Of a stretch of 64,000 nt of DNA, positions 34,267-42,168 are shown piece after piece. How positions within the stretch are numbered: the first letter of the stretch is position 1; every line of letters begins with the position of its first letter. The DNA lies in contig NZ_BSCT01000039.1 in assembly GCF_030159255.1 (NCBI RefSeq), forward strand, positions 1-64,000, given 5' to 3'. The notes beneath the pieces are model-generated. The model saw only the letters and a list, made by a program, of their open reading frames with translations. It did no database searches and was not told the DNA's origin. The stretch is from Bradyrhizobium sp. SSBR45G. GTDB taxonomy: Bacteria > Pseudomonadota > Alphaproteobacteria > Rhizobiales > Xanthobacteraceae. The position numbers and the translations under genes are program-made.

Positions 34267-34575
34267 ATGTCGCGGCGCTGTGAACTGACGGCCAAGGGCC
34301 CCCAGGTTGGCCACAAGGTCAGCCACTCGAACATCAAGACCAAGCGGCGCTTCCTGCCGAACCTGTGCAACGTGACCTTCATCTCGGATGTGCTCGGCCG
34401 GAACGTGCGCCTGCGCGTCTCGACCAACGCGCTCAAGAGCGTTGACCACAATGGTGGTCTCGACGCCTACCTGATCAAGGCCAATGCCGCGGTGCTGTCG
34501 CCGCGCGCGCTCGAACTGAAACGCGCGATCGAGAAGAAGGCGGCCGACGCCGCCCCGGTTGCCAAGGCCAGCTGA
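34267..34575 (+). CDS. rpmB: 50S ribosomal protein L28
   Basis: A 102-residue ribosomal protein with the L28 N-terminus MSRRCELTAKGPQVGHKVSH and SNIKTKRRFLPNLCNVTF. The tail KRAIEKKAADAAPVAKAS is the alphaproteobacterial extension. AGAGGA about 13 bases upstream serves as the ribosome binding site. It stands alone here rather than with L33. Confidence 0.98.
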   Translation: MSRRCELTAKGPQVGHKVSHSNIKTKRRFLPNLCNVTFISDVLGRNVRLRVSTNALKSVDHNGGLDAYLIKANAAVLSPRALELKRAIEKKAADAAPVAKAS

Positions 34576-34671
34576 TCTTAGAGGCCAGCTGAGCCTGGAG
34601 GCGGGCTGAGCCTCAAGGCAATGACCCAAGCCTGGCGCATGGCGCAGGGCTTGATGCGCAAGAGATCACAG
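34576..34671. other. Spacer after rpmB
   Basis: No gene is supported. It contains two imperfect direct copies of a phrase (GAGGCCAGCTGAGCC and GGAGGCGGGCTGAGCC) of unknown meaning just after the stop codon. Confidence 0.35.
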
Positions 34672-34706
34672 AACGGCCGGATCGCGAGGTCCGGCCGTTT
34701 CGTATT
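34672..34706 (+). terminator. Likely terminator of rpmB
   Basis: The arms AACGGCCGGA and TCCGGCCGTT form a perfect 10-bp stem with an 8-base loop, followed by TCGTATTT. The T-run is broken, so it is a moderate match. The following 250 bases before the DUF2235 gene show no gene. Confidence 0.6.
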
Positions 34707-34956
34707 TGGCCCTGATGTGGCCGCTCGGAGCGTGCAGCCTCGTGCACAATCCGCCCGTTCTCGCTGACGGCGCCCCACACCACGGACGATATCCGACAAG
34801 GTGCCGCGCCAGCGACCAGGAATGCCCGCGGGCGAAACATCCGCGACAACGCGGCAAGAGCGACTGAGACGAAGTGCCAGGGAGAACCGATCTCCCCATC
34901 GCCAGCCGGATGCTCTACACTCGCTGCGGTAGCATTATCTCGGACATTCCTTTGCC

Positions 34957-36219
34957 ATGAAAAATATTGTCATCTGCTGCGACGGCACCGGCAACGAGAT
35001 CAGCGAGAACATCTCGAACGTCCTCAAGCTTTATCGCTGCCTGCGCAAGACCGACAAGACGACGCCGCATCAGGCGGTGTTCTACGATCCCGGCGTCGGC
35101 ACCTTGACGCAGCCCGACAGCTGGCACCGCTTCAAGACGAACTTCAACCTCGTGCTCGGGCTCGCGACCGGCTACGGGCTCGACGACAATGTCATCAACG
35201 CCTACTGCTTCCTGGCCACGCATTATCAGGACGGCGACCGCATCTTTCTGTTTGGCTTCTCGCGCGGCGCCTACACCGTGCGCGTGCTCGCTGGCCTGAT
35301 TCATAAGGTCGGGCTGATCTCGCCGGATCAGGTCAATCTGGCCGGCTCGGGCGTGATCGCCTACAAGACATACTCCTCCGACAATCCGAAGGCCGGGCGC
35401 GGCGTCACGACCGAGCAGGAGAGCACCGAGGAGGAAGGCCCGATTCCGGAAAGCCGCGACGATCAGGCCGCGCAGTTCGCGCGCATCACTTCGACGCGCT
35501 GGCCGACCATCCATTTCGTCGGCGTATGGGACACGGTGGCGAGCGTGATCGTGCCGCGCACCGATCGGCTGTTCGCACTGCCGAGCCTCGAGGAGCTCGC
35601 CTTCACCATCCAGAATCCGAGCGTGAGGATCTTCCGCCAGGCGGCGGCGATGGACGAGCGACGCTGCATGTTCCGGCTGAAGGCGTGGGACATGCCGCAG
35701 ACCTTCACGCCGAACCGCTTCAACAAGGCGAAGGCCGGGCCGCAGGATTCAAAGCAGGTCTGGTTCGCCGGCGTGCACTCCGACGTCGGCGGCGGCTATC
35801 CCGAGCTACAGTCGGCCGCCTCGAAATATCCGCTGCTGTGGATGATCGACGAGGCCGTCGAGGCCGGGCTGGCGGTCAATCCGCGCACGGTCAACCAGCT
35901 GGCCTGGGGCGTCCAGCGCAAGAACAGCCCGTTCTCCTATGTGGCGCCGAGCATCCAGGGTCCGCTGCACAATTCGATGACACCGGCCTGGCGGCTGCTG
36001 GAATTTCTGCCGAAGAGCGCGACGTACAAGGAGTGGCCGGAGCGCAAGGTGCATTTCGGCGTCTACATTCCGAATTGCGAGCCCCGCTTCATCCCCGATG
36101 GCGCCTTCATCCATGAGAGCGTGCTGATGCGGATCGCGGAATCGAAGGACTACCGGCCGGTCAATCTGCCGCTGACCTATGAGCGCGTGCCGCTGCCTGT
36201 CAAGCAGAGGACGGAATAG
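34957..36219 (+). CDS. DUF2235 alpha/beta-hydrolase-like protein
   Basis: A 420-residue protein with the T6SS phospholipase-like/DUF2235 domain. It begins IVICCDGTGNEI, has GFSRG with nucleophile Ser102, VGVWDTVASVI (Asp), and AGVHSDVGGGYPE (His). The order Ser-Asp-His fits the triad of this family, which includes Tle1-type phospholipase effectors but also many standalone cytoplasmic proteins. No T6SS gene, VgrG or immunity gene lies nearby and there is no signal peptide. I therefore treat it as a stand-alone hydrolase; the substrate is unknown. Confidence 0.85.
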   Translation: MKNIVICCDGTGNEISENISNVLKLYRCLRKTDKTTPHQAVFYDPGVGTLTQPDSWHRFKTNFNLVLGLATGYGLDDNVINAYCFLATHYQDGDRIFLFGFSRGAYTVRVLAGLIHKVGLISPDQVNLAGSGVIAYKTYSSDNPKAGRGVTTEQESTEEEGPIPESRDDQAAQFARITSTRWPTIHFVGVWDTVASVIVPRTDRLFALPSLEELAFTIQNPSVRIFRQAAAMDERRCMFRLKAWDMPQTFTPNRFNKAKAGPQDSKQVWFAGVHSDVGGGYPELQSAASKYPLLWMIDEAVEAGLAVNPRTVNQLAWGVQRKNSPFSYVAPSIQGPLHNSMTPAWRLLEFLPKSATYKEWPERKVHFGVYIPNCEPRFIPDGAFIHESVLMRIAESKDYRPVNLPLTYERVPLPVKQRTE

Positions 36220-36295
36220 CAGCGCCGACGCATCCGACGATCGCCGCCGGCAAGCCCGCGCGCCCGGTCGCAAAGCGTTGGGATCAGTGGCGCCG

Positions 36296-36544
36296 TCAGA
36301 TCATCGTCAGATGAATGATGCCGTCCGTGACCTCCCCGCGGGCGAACAGCTCGCGAGCGCGCTGCTCGAACGCGGTTCGATTTCTTTGCAGGTAGGCGAA
36401 CGCCTGATTGCGGGTGCCGAAGCTCGTCTCGAGCTGGCAGACTTGGCGGGTGGCGCCGATCGCGAGCGCAAACACGATCATCTTGCCTCCCTGCCCGGCA
36501 TCGTCTCTTGCAATACGCACGTCTGTCGCGACGGATTTGGCCAC
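36296..36544 (-). CDS. Small hypothetical protein
   Basis: An 82-residue protein. The start is GTG at 36544, with GAGGAGG six bases before it on the minus strand. The sequence includes IVFALAIGATRQVCQLETSFGTRNQAFAYLQ, which may form a helix-rich fold with a Cys. I see no known domain or signal peptide. It is convergent with the DUF2235 gene and probably co-directional with the next small gene. Confidence 0.65.
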   Translation of the reverse strand: MAKSVATDVRIARDDAGQGGKMIVFALAIGATRQVCQLETSFGTRNQAFAYLQRNRTAFEQRARELFARGEVTDGIIHLTMI

Positions 36545-36630
36545 GTCAGCCTCCTCGGCAGGAAGGTGGAACCTGTACGCGGAACAACACGAGTCGGCAG
36601 CGATCGAACGTCCTCGCTGCAATGATCAGG

Positions 36631-36873
36631 CTATCGGGCAACCTTCTTGCGCTTTTTTGCGGCGGGCGCAGCCGGGGCATCGGCGGCGGCCTTGGCGTCC
36701 TCGGCCTGCTTGGCGAGCCTGAGAGCGCGCAGCCGCTCCATGTTCTTGCGGATGGCAACGGCGCGCTGATCGGACTCGGCCATCGCCTTGGCGCCTTCCT
36801 CGGCGGCACTTTGCCGTCGTTGCGCGCGCGCGACACTTTCAGCCGAAGGCACCAATGCTCGCTTCGTTGCCAT
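36631..36873 (-). CDS. Small hypothetical basic protein
   Basis: An 80-residue protein, MATKRALVPSAESVARAQ followed by a helical region (AAEEGAKAMAES, KNMERLRALRLAKQAEDAK) and a Pro/Ala plus Lys/Arg tail (KKRKKVAR). GAAGGGA precedes the ATG. It is conserved in type with other alphaproteobacterial small basic coiled proteins, but I know no function. The tail suggests nucleic-acid or ribosome contact; this is inferred. Confidence 0.7.
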   Translation of the reverse strand: MATKRALVPSAESVARAQRRQSAAEEGAKAMAESDQRAVAIRKNMERLRALRLAKQAEDAKAAADAPAAPAAKKRKKVAR

Positions 36874-37018
36874 CGACCAATCCCTTCTCAAGAACTACAA
36901 GCCGTAGCTCAAACACGAACAGCCCGCTCAATCATGAGATCGAGCGGGCAGACCAGCCATTTCAGTACATCCGTGAAATGGCCTCATGCGATCAGATCAG
37001 CGCGATCGGATCAGACGA

Positions 37019-37225
37019 TCAAACCAGCGAGAGATTTTCCGCGCTGGTCTTGCCGCGCATCTTGTCGGTCTTGACTTCGTAATTGACCTTCTGGCCCTCG
37101 GCCAGACCGGCCAGACCCGCGCGCTCAACGGCGCTGATGTGAACGAACACATCGCTGCCGCCGTCCTGCGGCTGAATGAAACCGAAGCCCTTCTGGCCGT
37201 TGAACCACTTCACGGTACCCTGCAT
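37019..37225 (-). CDS. Cold-shock domain protein (CspA family)
   Basis: A 68-residue protein with the cold-shock OB fold: RNP1 KGFGFIQ and RNP2 VFVHIS, and start MQGTVKWFNGQ. An in-frame ATG 18 bases upstream has no ribosome binding site, whereas GGAGAAG precedes the chosen start. It binds single-stranded RNA or DNA as an antitermination or RNA-chaperone factor. The long region upstream would form the 5' leader typical of csp genes. Confidence 0.95.
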   Translation of the reverse strand: MQGTVKWFNGQKGFGFIQPQDGGSDVFVHISAVERAGLAGLAEGQKVNYEVKTDKMRGKTSAENLSLV

Positions 37226-37640
37226 GTCTCTTCTCCAAAGCATTCATCGCGCGAACACCGCGCGATCTCATTCAACTGAGCGATGTCTTTGGAAATAGCC
37301 CACGGGCACATTCAGAAAGGCACAGCGGCTAATCGAACACCGCCAAGGTAGAGACTTTCCGGGGGATTACAAGGCCGCGCGCCAAATATAGTTTGCGGAC
37401 GATGATGCTACCGGCCAACGCGCTGGCAATATCGGCATTTCGCGCCTATCTTTACGGGACCATCGGTAACGACCCGGCCATCGATGGCTGAGAGACACCT
37501 CGTGCTCCCGCCTTCCCACGAAGGGGATCACCATGTCTCATGGCGTCGAGCTCAGCTTATTTCGTTGAACCCGCCTGTTGCACGTGACGCCTTCGCGCGC
37601 GCCGCGTCAATTTGGCTCGCCCACATAATTTCATCTTCAG
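37226..37640. other. Divergent spacer between csp and rpsU
   Basis: No supported gene. It should hold the csp leader and promoter (minus) and the rpsU promoter (plus). Around 37630-37644, TCATCTTCAGATGA is a short palindrome 18 bases before the rpsU start. Confidence 0.4.
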
Positions 37641-37648
37641 ATGAAGAC

Positions 37649-37655
37649 AAGGAGG
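37649..37655 (+). promoter_or_regulatory. Ribosome binding site deciding a TTG start for rpsU
   Basis: AAGGAGG, 6 bases before TTG at 37662. The only upstream in-frame ATG (37641) lies before this site and has none of its own. Confidence 0.8.
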
Positions 37656-37661
37656 ACGCTT

Positions 37662-37985
37662 TTGCAGGTTCTTGTTCGTGACAATGACGTCGACAAGGCG
37701 TTGCGCATCCTGAAACGGAAGATGCAGCGCGAGGGCGTCTTCCGCGAGATGAAGCGCCGCCGGTCCTATGAGAAGCCATCGGAGCGCAAGACGCGCGAGA
37801 AATCCGACGCGATCCGGCGCCAGCGCAAGGTCGCGCGCAAGCAGTTGATCCGCGAAGGACTGCTGCCGGCGCCAGTCAAGAAAGTGCCTGCAGCACGGCC
37901 CGGCGCCCTCCCCTCAACGACCTCACCGCGGACCGAGCGTGACCGACCGCAGGGCCAGCTGGCCACTGCAACGCCGCGCAGCTAA
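37662..37985 (+). CDS. rpsU: 30S ribosomal protein S21
   Basis: A 107-residue S21 with the signature QVLVRDNDVDKALRILKRKMQREGVFREMKRRRSYEKPSE. Starting at TTG 37662 gives the family's usual N-terminus (M-QVLVRDN). The usual S21 is about 70 residues; here about 40 extra C-terminal residues rich in Pro, Arg and Ala follow. Bradyrhizobiales S21 often has such tails. It is followed by a perfect intrinsic terminator. Confidence 0.95.
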   Translation: MQVLVRDNDVDKALRILKRKMQREGVFREMKRRRSYEKPSERKTREKSDAIRRQRKVARKQLIREGLLPAPVKKVPAARPGALPSTTSPRTERDRPQGQLATATPRS

Positions 37986-38046
37986 GCCAGGGAACTGAGA
38001 GGGAACTGAGCAGGGGCCGAAAGGCCCGGCGCGGTCGTCGTGAACG

Positions 38047-38073
38047 AAGCTGGCGCTCACGCCAGCTTTTTCG
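38047..38073 (+). terminator. Intrinsic terminator of rpsU overlapping the end of the convergent gene
   Basis: The arms AAGCTGGCG and CGCCAGCTT with loop CTCA, then TTTC. The stop codon of the minus-strand gene (TCA on the plus strand, 38057-38059) lies inside the loop, so one hairpin serves the rpsU transcript end and overlaps the neighbour's 3' end. On the minus strand there is no T-run, so it is one-directional. Confidence 0.85.
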
Positions 38074-38245
38074 GCTGTTTGCCGTTGCAAACAGCCGCTT
38101 CGCGCGCCAAGCGTTCGGCCTTCAGCCGCTCACGGTTCTGATTGAACGCGTCCTGCGACTTTTCATAGTCAGTCGTCGTCGCCGCAGCCGGTTTGAAGAC
38201 CTTGTTGGCTTCGAGCTCGGCGGTCGTTGGCCTTCGCTCTGACAT
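38057..38245 (-). CDS. Small hypothetical protein
   Basis: A 62-residue protein, MSERRPTTAELEANKVFK, then AAATTTDYEKSQDAFNQNRERLKAERLAREA and a short basic end. GAGGAAGC precedes the ATG at 38245. It is charged and probably helical, without domain or signal peptide. It resembles small conserved proteins of unknown function in Bradyrhizobium. The stop lies in the rpsU terminator loop. Confidence 0.7.
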   Translation of the reverse strand: MSERRPTTAELEANKVFKPAAATTTDYEKSQDAFNQNRERLKAERLAREAAVCNGKQPKKLA

Positions 38246-38527
38246 GATGAGCTTCCTCATTAGAGTAGTTAACAGGGTAGTTAACGCTGCTGCGACATCC
38301 TGGCGAGACTGGCACAGGATCACCGCAATTCAATGACGGCCTCGGACCAGCCAGCCGCGATCTCGCTGTCAGCAGCGGACGCTGTCGGCACGGGCGCGGG
38401 ACGATGTTCCCAGCGTCGTCGTCGAGGCGACATCGGTTATAATCGGAATACGCCGATTATGTTGCAAGCAATTTGTGTCGACGGGGCCGCACCTAGCCAT
38501 CCCGAGCGCCGCCTGCGAATCATGACG

Positions 38528-40138
38528 TCAAGCCGGCAGCGGCTTCCGACCCGGTACGGCGGCGAGCAGCTCGCGCGTGTAGGAGTGTTCGGGGTTGGCG
38601 AACAGCGCCGCGGTCGGCTTCAGCTCGACGATCTCGCCCCTCTGCATCACCGCGATACGATCGCAGATCTGCGCCGCCACGCGCAAATCATGGGTGATGA
38701 ACAGCATCGACAGGCCGAGCCGAGCCTTCAGGTCTTCCAGCAGGCGCAGCACCTGCGCCTGCACGGAGACGTCGAGCGCCGACACCGCCTCGTCGGCGAC
38801 GATGATTTCGGGATCCAGCGCCAGCGCGCGGGCAATGCCGATGCGCTGGCGTTGCCCGCCCGAGAATTCATGCGGGTAGCGGCCGATGGCCCCCGCATCG
38901 AGCCCGACCAGACCCAACAACTCCTGCGCGCGCTTCAGCGCAGCCTCGAGCGGCGTGCCGCGCGCGGCCATGCCGTCGGCGATGATGCGGCCGACCTTGC
39001 GGCGCGGATTGAGCGAGGCGAACGGATCCTGGAAGATCATCTGGATACGATGCCGCTGCGCCCGCAGCGCGCGGCCGGACAGCCGCGTGAGATCGACGTC
39101 GCCAATCCGCACCGTACCGCGATCCGCTTCGATCAGACGCACCACCAGACGTGCGACTGATGACTTTCCCGAGCCGGATTCGCCGACGAGACCGAGCGTC
39201 TCGCCCTGGTGGATCGTGAAGTTCACCGCATGCGCGGCGCGCGTCGTCCGCTTCGGGCGGAACCAGCCGCTCGGGGTCACATAGGTCTTGTCGAGGCCAA
39301 TCACCTCCACCGCCCGTGGCGCATCCTCGCGCGTCAGACGTGGCGGCGGATCGAACGACGGCACGGCCGCGAGCAGCGCCTTGGTGTAGTCGTGCTGCGG
39401 ATGGCCGAGCACGGCCTCGGCCGCGCCCTCCTCCACCACCTTGCCGTGGCGCAGCACCACGACCTGATCGGCGATATCGGCGACGACGCCGAAATCATGG
39501 GTGATGAACATGACAGCCATGTTGTGGCTTTGCTGCAAATTGCGGATCAGCTTCAGGATCTGCGCCTGCGTGGTGACGTCGAGCGCGGTGGTCGGCTCGT
39601 CGGCAACGAGCACCGCGGGCTCGAGCGCGAGCGCCATCGCGATCATCGCGCGCTGGCGCTGGCCGCCGGAGAGCTGATGCGGATAGGCGCGGATGATGCG
39701 CTCGGGATCGGGCAGGCCGACCTCGCGCACCAGCGCCAGCGCCTTGGCGCGGCGCTCCCGCGGCGTCAGCAGGTCGTGCGCCTCGAACACCTCCATCAGC
39801 TGGTCGCCGATCCGCATCAACGGATTGAGCGCGGTCATCGGCTCCTGGAACACCATCGCGATGCGCCGCCCGCGCAGATCGCGCCAGCCATCTTCATCGA
39901 CGGTGAGCAGGTCGCGGCCCTCGAAGCGGATCTCGCCGCTGTCGACCGTCACCGTGTCCGGCAGCAGGCCGAGCAGCGCATGCGCGCACATCGATTTTCC
40001 GGAGCCGGACTCGCCGACGACGCAGACGATCTTGCCGGCGGTGAGATCGAACGAGACGCCATCGACGGCATGTGCGCGCTCGGCGCCCTTGGGCAGGGCG
40101 ATGCGGAGATTCCTGATGGCAACGACGGGATCAGACAT
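38528..40138 (-). CDS. Fused dipeptide/oligopeptide ABC transporter ATPase (DppD-DppF type)
   Basis: A 536-residue protein with two ABC-ATPase halves joined in one chain. Each has Walker A GESGSGKS, a signature (LSGGQRQRAMIA in the first, FSGGQRQRIGIA in the second) and a Walker B with DE (LVADEPTTALD and IVADEAVSALD). These normally separate peptide-import ATPases (DppD and DppF) are fused. The ATG giving MSDPVVAIRN is used; the frame continues upstream through an inverted repeat. It is the last gene of a four-gene minus-strand operon for a peptide-type importer. Confidence 0.96.
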   Translation of the reverse strand: MSDPVVAIRNLRIALPKGAERAHAVDGVSFDLTAGKIVCVVGESGSGKSMCAHALLGLLPDTVTVDSGEIRFEGRDLLTVDEDGWRDLRGRRIAMVFQEPMTALNPLMRIGDQLMEVFEAHDLLTPRERRAKALALVREVGLPDPERIIRAYPHQLSGGQRQRAMIAMALALEPAVLVADEPTTALDVTTQAQILKLIRNLQQSHNMAVMFITHDFGVVADIADQVVVLRHGKVVEEGAAEAVLGHPQHDYTKALLAAVPSFDPPPRLTREDAPRAVEVIGLDKTYVTPSGWFRPKRTTRAAHAVNFTIHQGETLGLVGESGSGKSSVARLVVRLIEADRGTVRIGDVDLTRLSGRALRAQRHRIQMIFQDPFASLNPRRKVGRIIADGMAARGTPLEAALKRAQELLGLVGLDAGAIGRYPHEFSGGQRQRIGIARALALDPEIIVADEAVSALDVSVQAQVLRLLEDLKARLGLSMLFITHDLRVAAQICDRIAVMQRGEIVELKPTAALFANPEHSYTRELLAAVPGRKPLPA

Positions 40139-40166
40139 GGCTCTGTGCCCGCCCAGTTCAGCGCCG

Positions 40167-40260
40167 CCGTAGGGTGGGCAAAGCGAAGCGTGCCCACCAT
40201 CAGCAGACGAGGATGACAATCGGTGGGCACGGCGCGTTGCGCCTTTGCCCACCCTACGGA
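40167..40260. repeat. Inverted repeat TAGGGTGGGCAAAG inside the ABC operon
   Basis: The left arm is CCGTAGGGTGGGCAAAG, the right arm CTTTGCCCACCCTACGG, with further pairing inside (GTGCCCACC against GGTGGGCAC). It occupies the 141-base gap between the DppC permease and ATPase genes. A hairpin here could lower or protect expression of the downstream ATPase. Confidence 0.85.
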
Positions 40261-40279
40261 AGTCATGCTTCATCATCGC

Positions 40280-41119
40280 TCACCTGCCTTCGCGCGACAG
40301 ACGCGGGTTGAGTGCGTCGTTCAATCCCTCGCCAATCAGATTGAGGCCGAGCACCGACAGCAGGATCGCGACGCCCGGGAACACCGTGATCCACCACGCC
40401 TGGCGGATGACGGTGCGGCCGGCGCCGACCATGTAGCCCCAGGAGATCAGATTGGGGTCGCCGAGGCCGAGGAACGACAGCGAGGATTCCAAGAGGATCG
40501 CGGTCGCGACCATCAGCGAGGCCAGCACAATGACCGGCGACAGCGCATTGGGCAGGATCTCGCGCCAGATGATCCAGGCGTTGCTCTGGCCGGTGACCAT
40601 CGCCGCCTGGACGTATTCGCGGGTACGCAAGGACAGCACCTCGCCGCGCACCAGACGCGCCACCGGCGGCCAGCTGACGAGGCCGATGGCGGCGACGATG
40701 GAATAAATCGAAGGCTGCAGGATCGCCACCAGCACGATGGCCAGCGCGAAGCTCGGGATGGTCTGGAAGAACTCGGTGAAGCGCATCAAGGCGTCATCGA
40801 CGCGGCCGCCGAAATAGCCGGCGATGGCGCCGAGCGGCACGCCGACGATCAATGCGACGAGCGTCGAGACCAGGCCGACCAGCAGCGAGACACGGGCTCC
40901 GAAGATCAGCCCGGCCAGGACGTCGCGTCCGAGCGCATCGGTGCCGAGCGGAACCTTCGCCAGCGTGAACGGCGGCACGAACGGCCGCTGCACCATGCGC
41001 CACGGCGAGTTGGGAAAATACAACGGCCCAGCCACGGCGATCACGATCGCCAGCACGAGAATGACCAGCCCGATGATTCCGCTCGGGCTGCGCAGCATGG
41101 TGCGCCAGAACTGCCTCAT
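40280..41119 (-). CDS. Dipeptide-type ABC transporter permease (DppC-like)
   Basis: A 279-residue permease with five to six membrane segments. The N-terminus MRQFWRTMLRSPSGIIGL, followed by PLGTDALGRDVLAGLIFGAR, matches the DppC/OppC cytoplasmic head. The EAA loop is REYVQAAMVTGQSNAWIIWREILPNALSPV. The start overlaps the stop of the upstream permease by four bases (ATGA), so the two are coupled. Confidence 0.95.
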   Translation of the reverse strand: MRQFWRTMLRSPSGIIGLVILVLAIVIAVAGPLYFPNSPWRMVQRPFVPPFTLAKVPLGTDALGRDVLAGLIFGARVSLLVGLVSTLVALIVGVPLGAIAGYFGGRVDDALMRFTEFFQTIPSFALAIVLVAILQPSIYSIVAAIGLVSWPPVARLVRGEVLSLRTREYVQAAMVTGQSNAWIIWREILPNALSPVIVLASLMVATAILLESSLSFLGLGDPNLISWGYMVGAGRTVIRQAWWITVFPGVAILLSVLGLNLIGEGLNDALNPRLSREGR

Positions 41120-42087
41120 GAGGCGTACTCGATGCGCGGGTCGACCAGGCGATAGACGAGGTCGGTGACGAGATTGAAGATCAGCACCATGGCCGAGGAC
41201 ACCACGAACACGCCGAGCAGCAGATTGTAGTCGCGCTGGATCAGCGCGTCATACATCAGCCGGCCGATGCCCGGCCAGGCGAACACGGTCTCGGTCAACA
41301 CGGCGCCGCCGACCAGCGTGCCGGCATGGACGCCGGCCAAGGTCACCACCGGCAGCAGCGCATTGCGCAGCACATGGCGGCGCTGGATGACGCCGTCGCG
41401 CAGGCCCTTGGCACGCGCGGTCTTGACGAAGTCGAGCCGCTTGACCTCGAGCATCGAGGCGCGGGTCATGCGGGTGTAGGTCGCCATGAAGAACAGGCCG
41501 AGCGTCGCGGCCGGCATCACCAGATGCGCGCCGACATCGAGCGCATGGCGCAAGCCGGTGTAGCCGGCGCCGACCGTCTCGTAGCCGAAGCTCGGCAGCC
41601 AGTCGGCCCAGACCGAGAACAGCAGGATCGCGATCAGCGCGATCCAGAACAGCGGCGTCGCATAGAAGATCAGCGCCAGCACCGTGATCGCCGTGTCGAG
41701 GATGGTGCCGGCAAAGCGCGCGGCCAGCACGCCGAACAGGATGCCGAGACCGAGCGAGATCGCGAACGCCGTGAGCGTCAGCAGCAGGGTCGCCGGCAGC
41801 CGCTCGGCGATCAGCTTGGCGACCGGCGCCTGCTGGCGGAAGGAGAAGCCGAGATCGAACGTCGCGATGCCCTTGACGTAGATGAGCAGCTGCTCCGGCA
41901 ACGGGCGGTCGAGGCCGAACTTCTCGCGCAACTGGGCGACGAAGATCTGGTCGGAGGCGCCGGCTTCTCCGGCCATGACCACGGCAGGATCGCCCGGGGC
42001 CAGCCGGATCAGGAAGAAGTTCAGCACGATGATGGCAAGAAGGACGATGACGCCCTTCACGACGCGCTGGGCGATGAAGGAGAGCAT
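41116..42087 (-). CDS. Dipeptide-type ABC transporter permease (DppB-like)
   Basis: A 323-residue permease. MLSFIAQRVVKGVIVLLAIIVLNFFLIRLAPGDPA is the classical DppB start. The EAA loop appears in FVKTARAKGLRDGVIQRRHVLRNALLPVV. An ATG 54 bases upstream opens the same frame, but the chosen one fits the family length. It is the first permease after the binding protein, with an 81-base gap. Confidence 0.95.
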   Translation of the reverse strand: MLSFIAQRVVKGVIVLLAIIVLNFFLIRLAPGDPAVVMAGEAGASDQIFVAQLREKFGLDRPLPEQLLIYVKGIATFDLGFSFRQQAPVAKLIAERLPATLLLTLTAFAISLGLGILFGVLAARFAGTILDTAITVLALIFYATPLFWIALIAILLFSVWADWLPSFGYETVGAGYTGLRHALDVGAHLVMPAATLGLFFMATYTRMTRASMLEVKRLDFVKTARAKGLRDGVIQRRHVLRNALLPVVTLAGVHAGTLVGGAVLTETVFAWPGIGRLMYDALIQRDYNLLLGVFVVSSAMVLIFNLVTDLVYRLVDPRIEYAS

Positions 42088-42168
42088 GAAGGGCCCGTGG
42101 AGGTCAGCTGGGCAGGAGGGTGAGGCGCCGGAGCGCGGCACTTGTGGACCGCGCTCCGAACGACACCA

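Noticed and set aside
34957..36219. T6SS effector-immunity pair
   Set aside because: No immunity-like gene, VgrG or PAAR neighbour; the following genes are unrelated small proteins on the other strand.
38265..38285. CtrA binding site
   Set aside because: Half sites are 12 rather than 11 bases apart (N8 instead of N7 between TTAA and TTAAC), so the match is not adequate.
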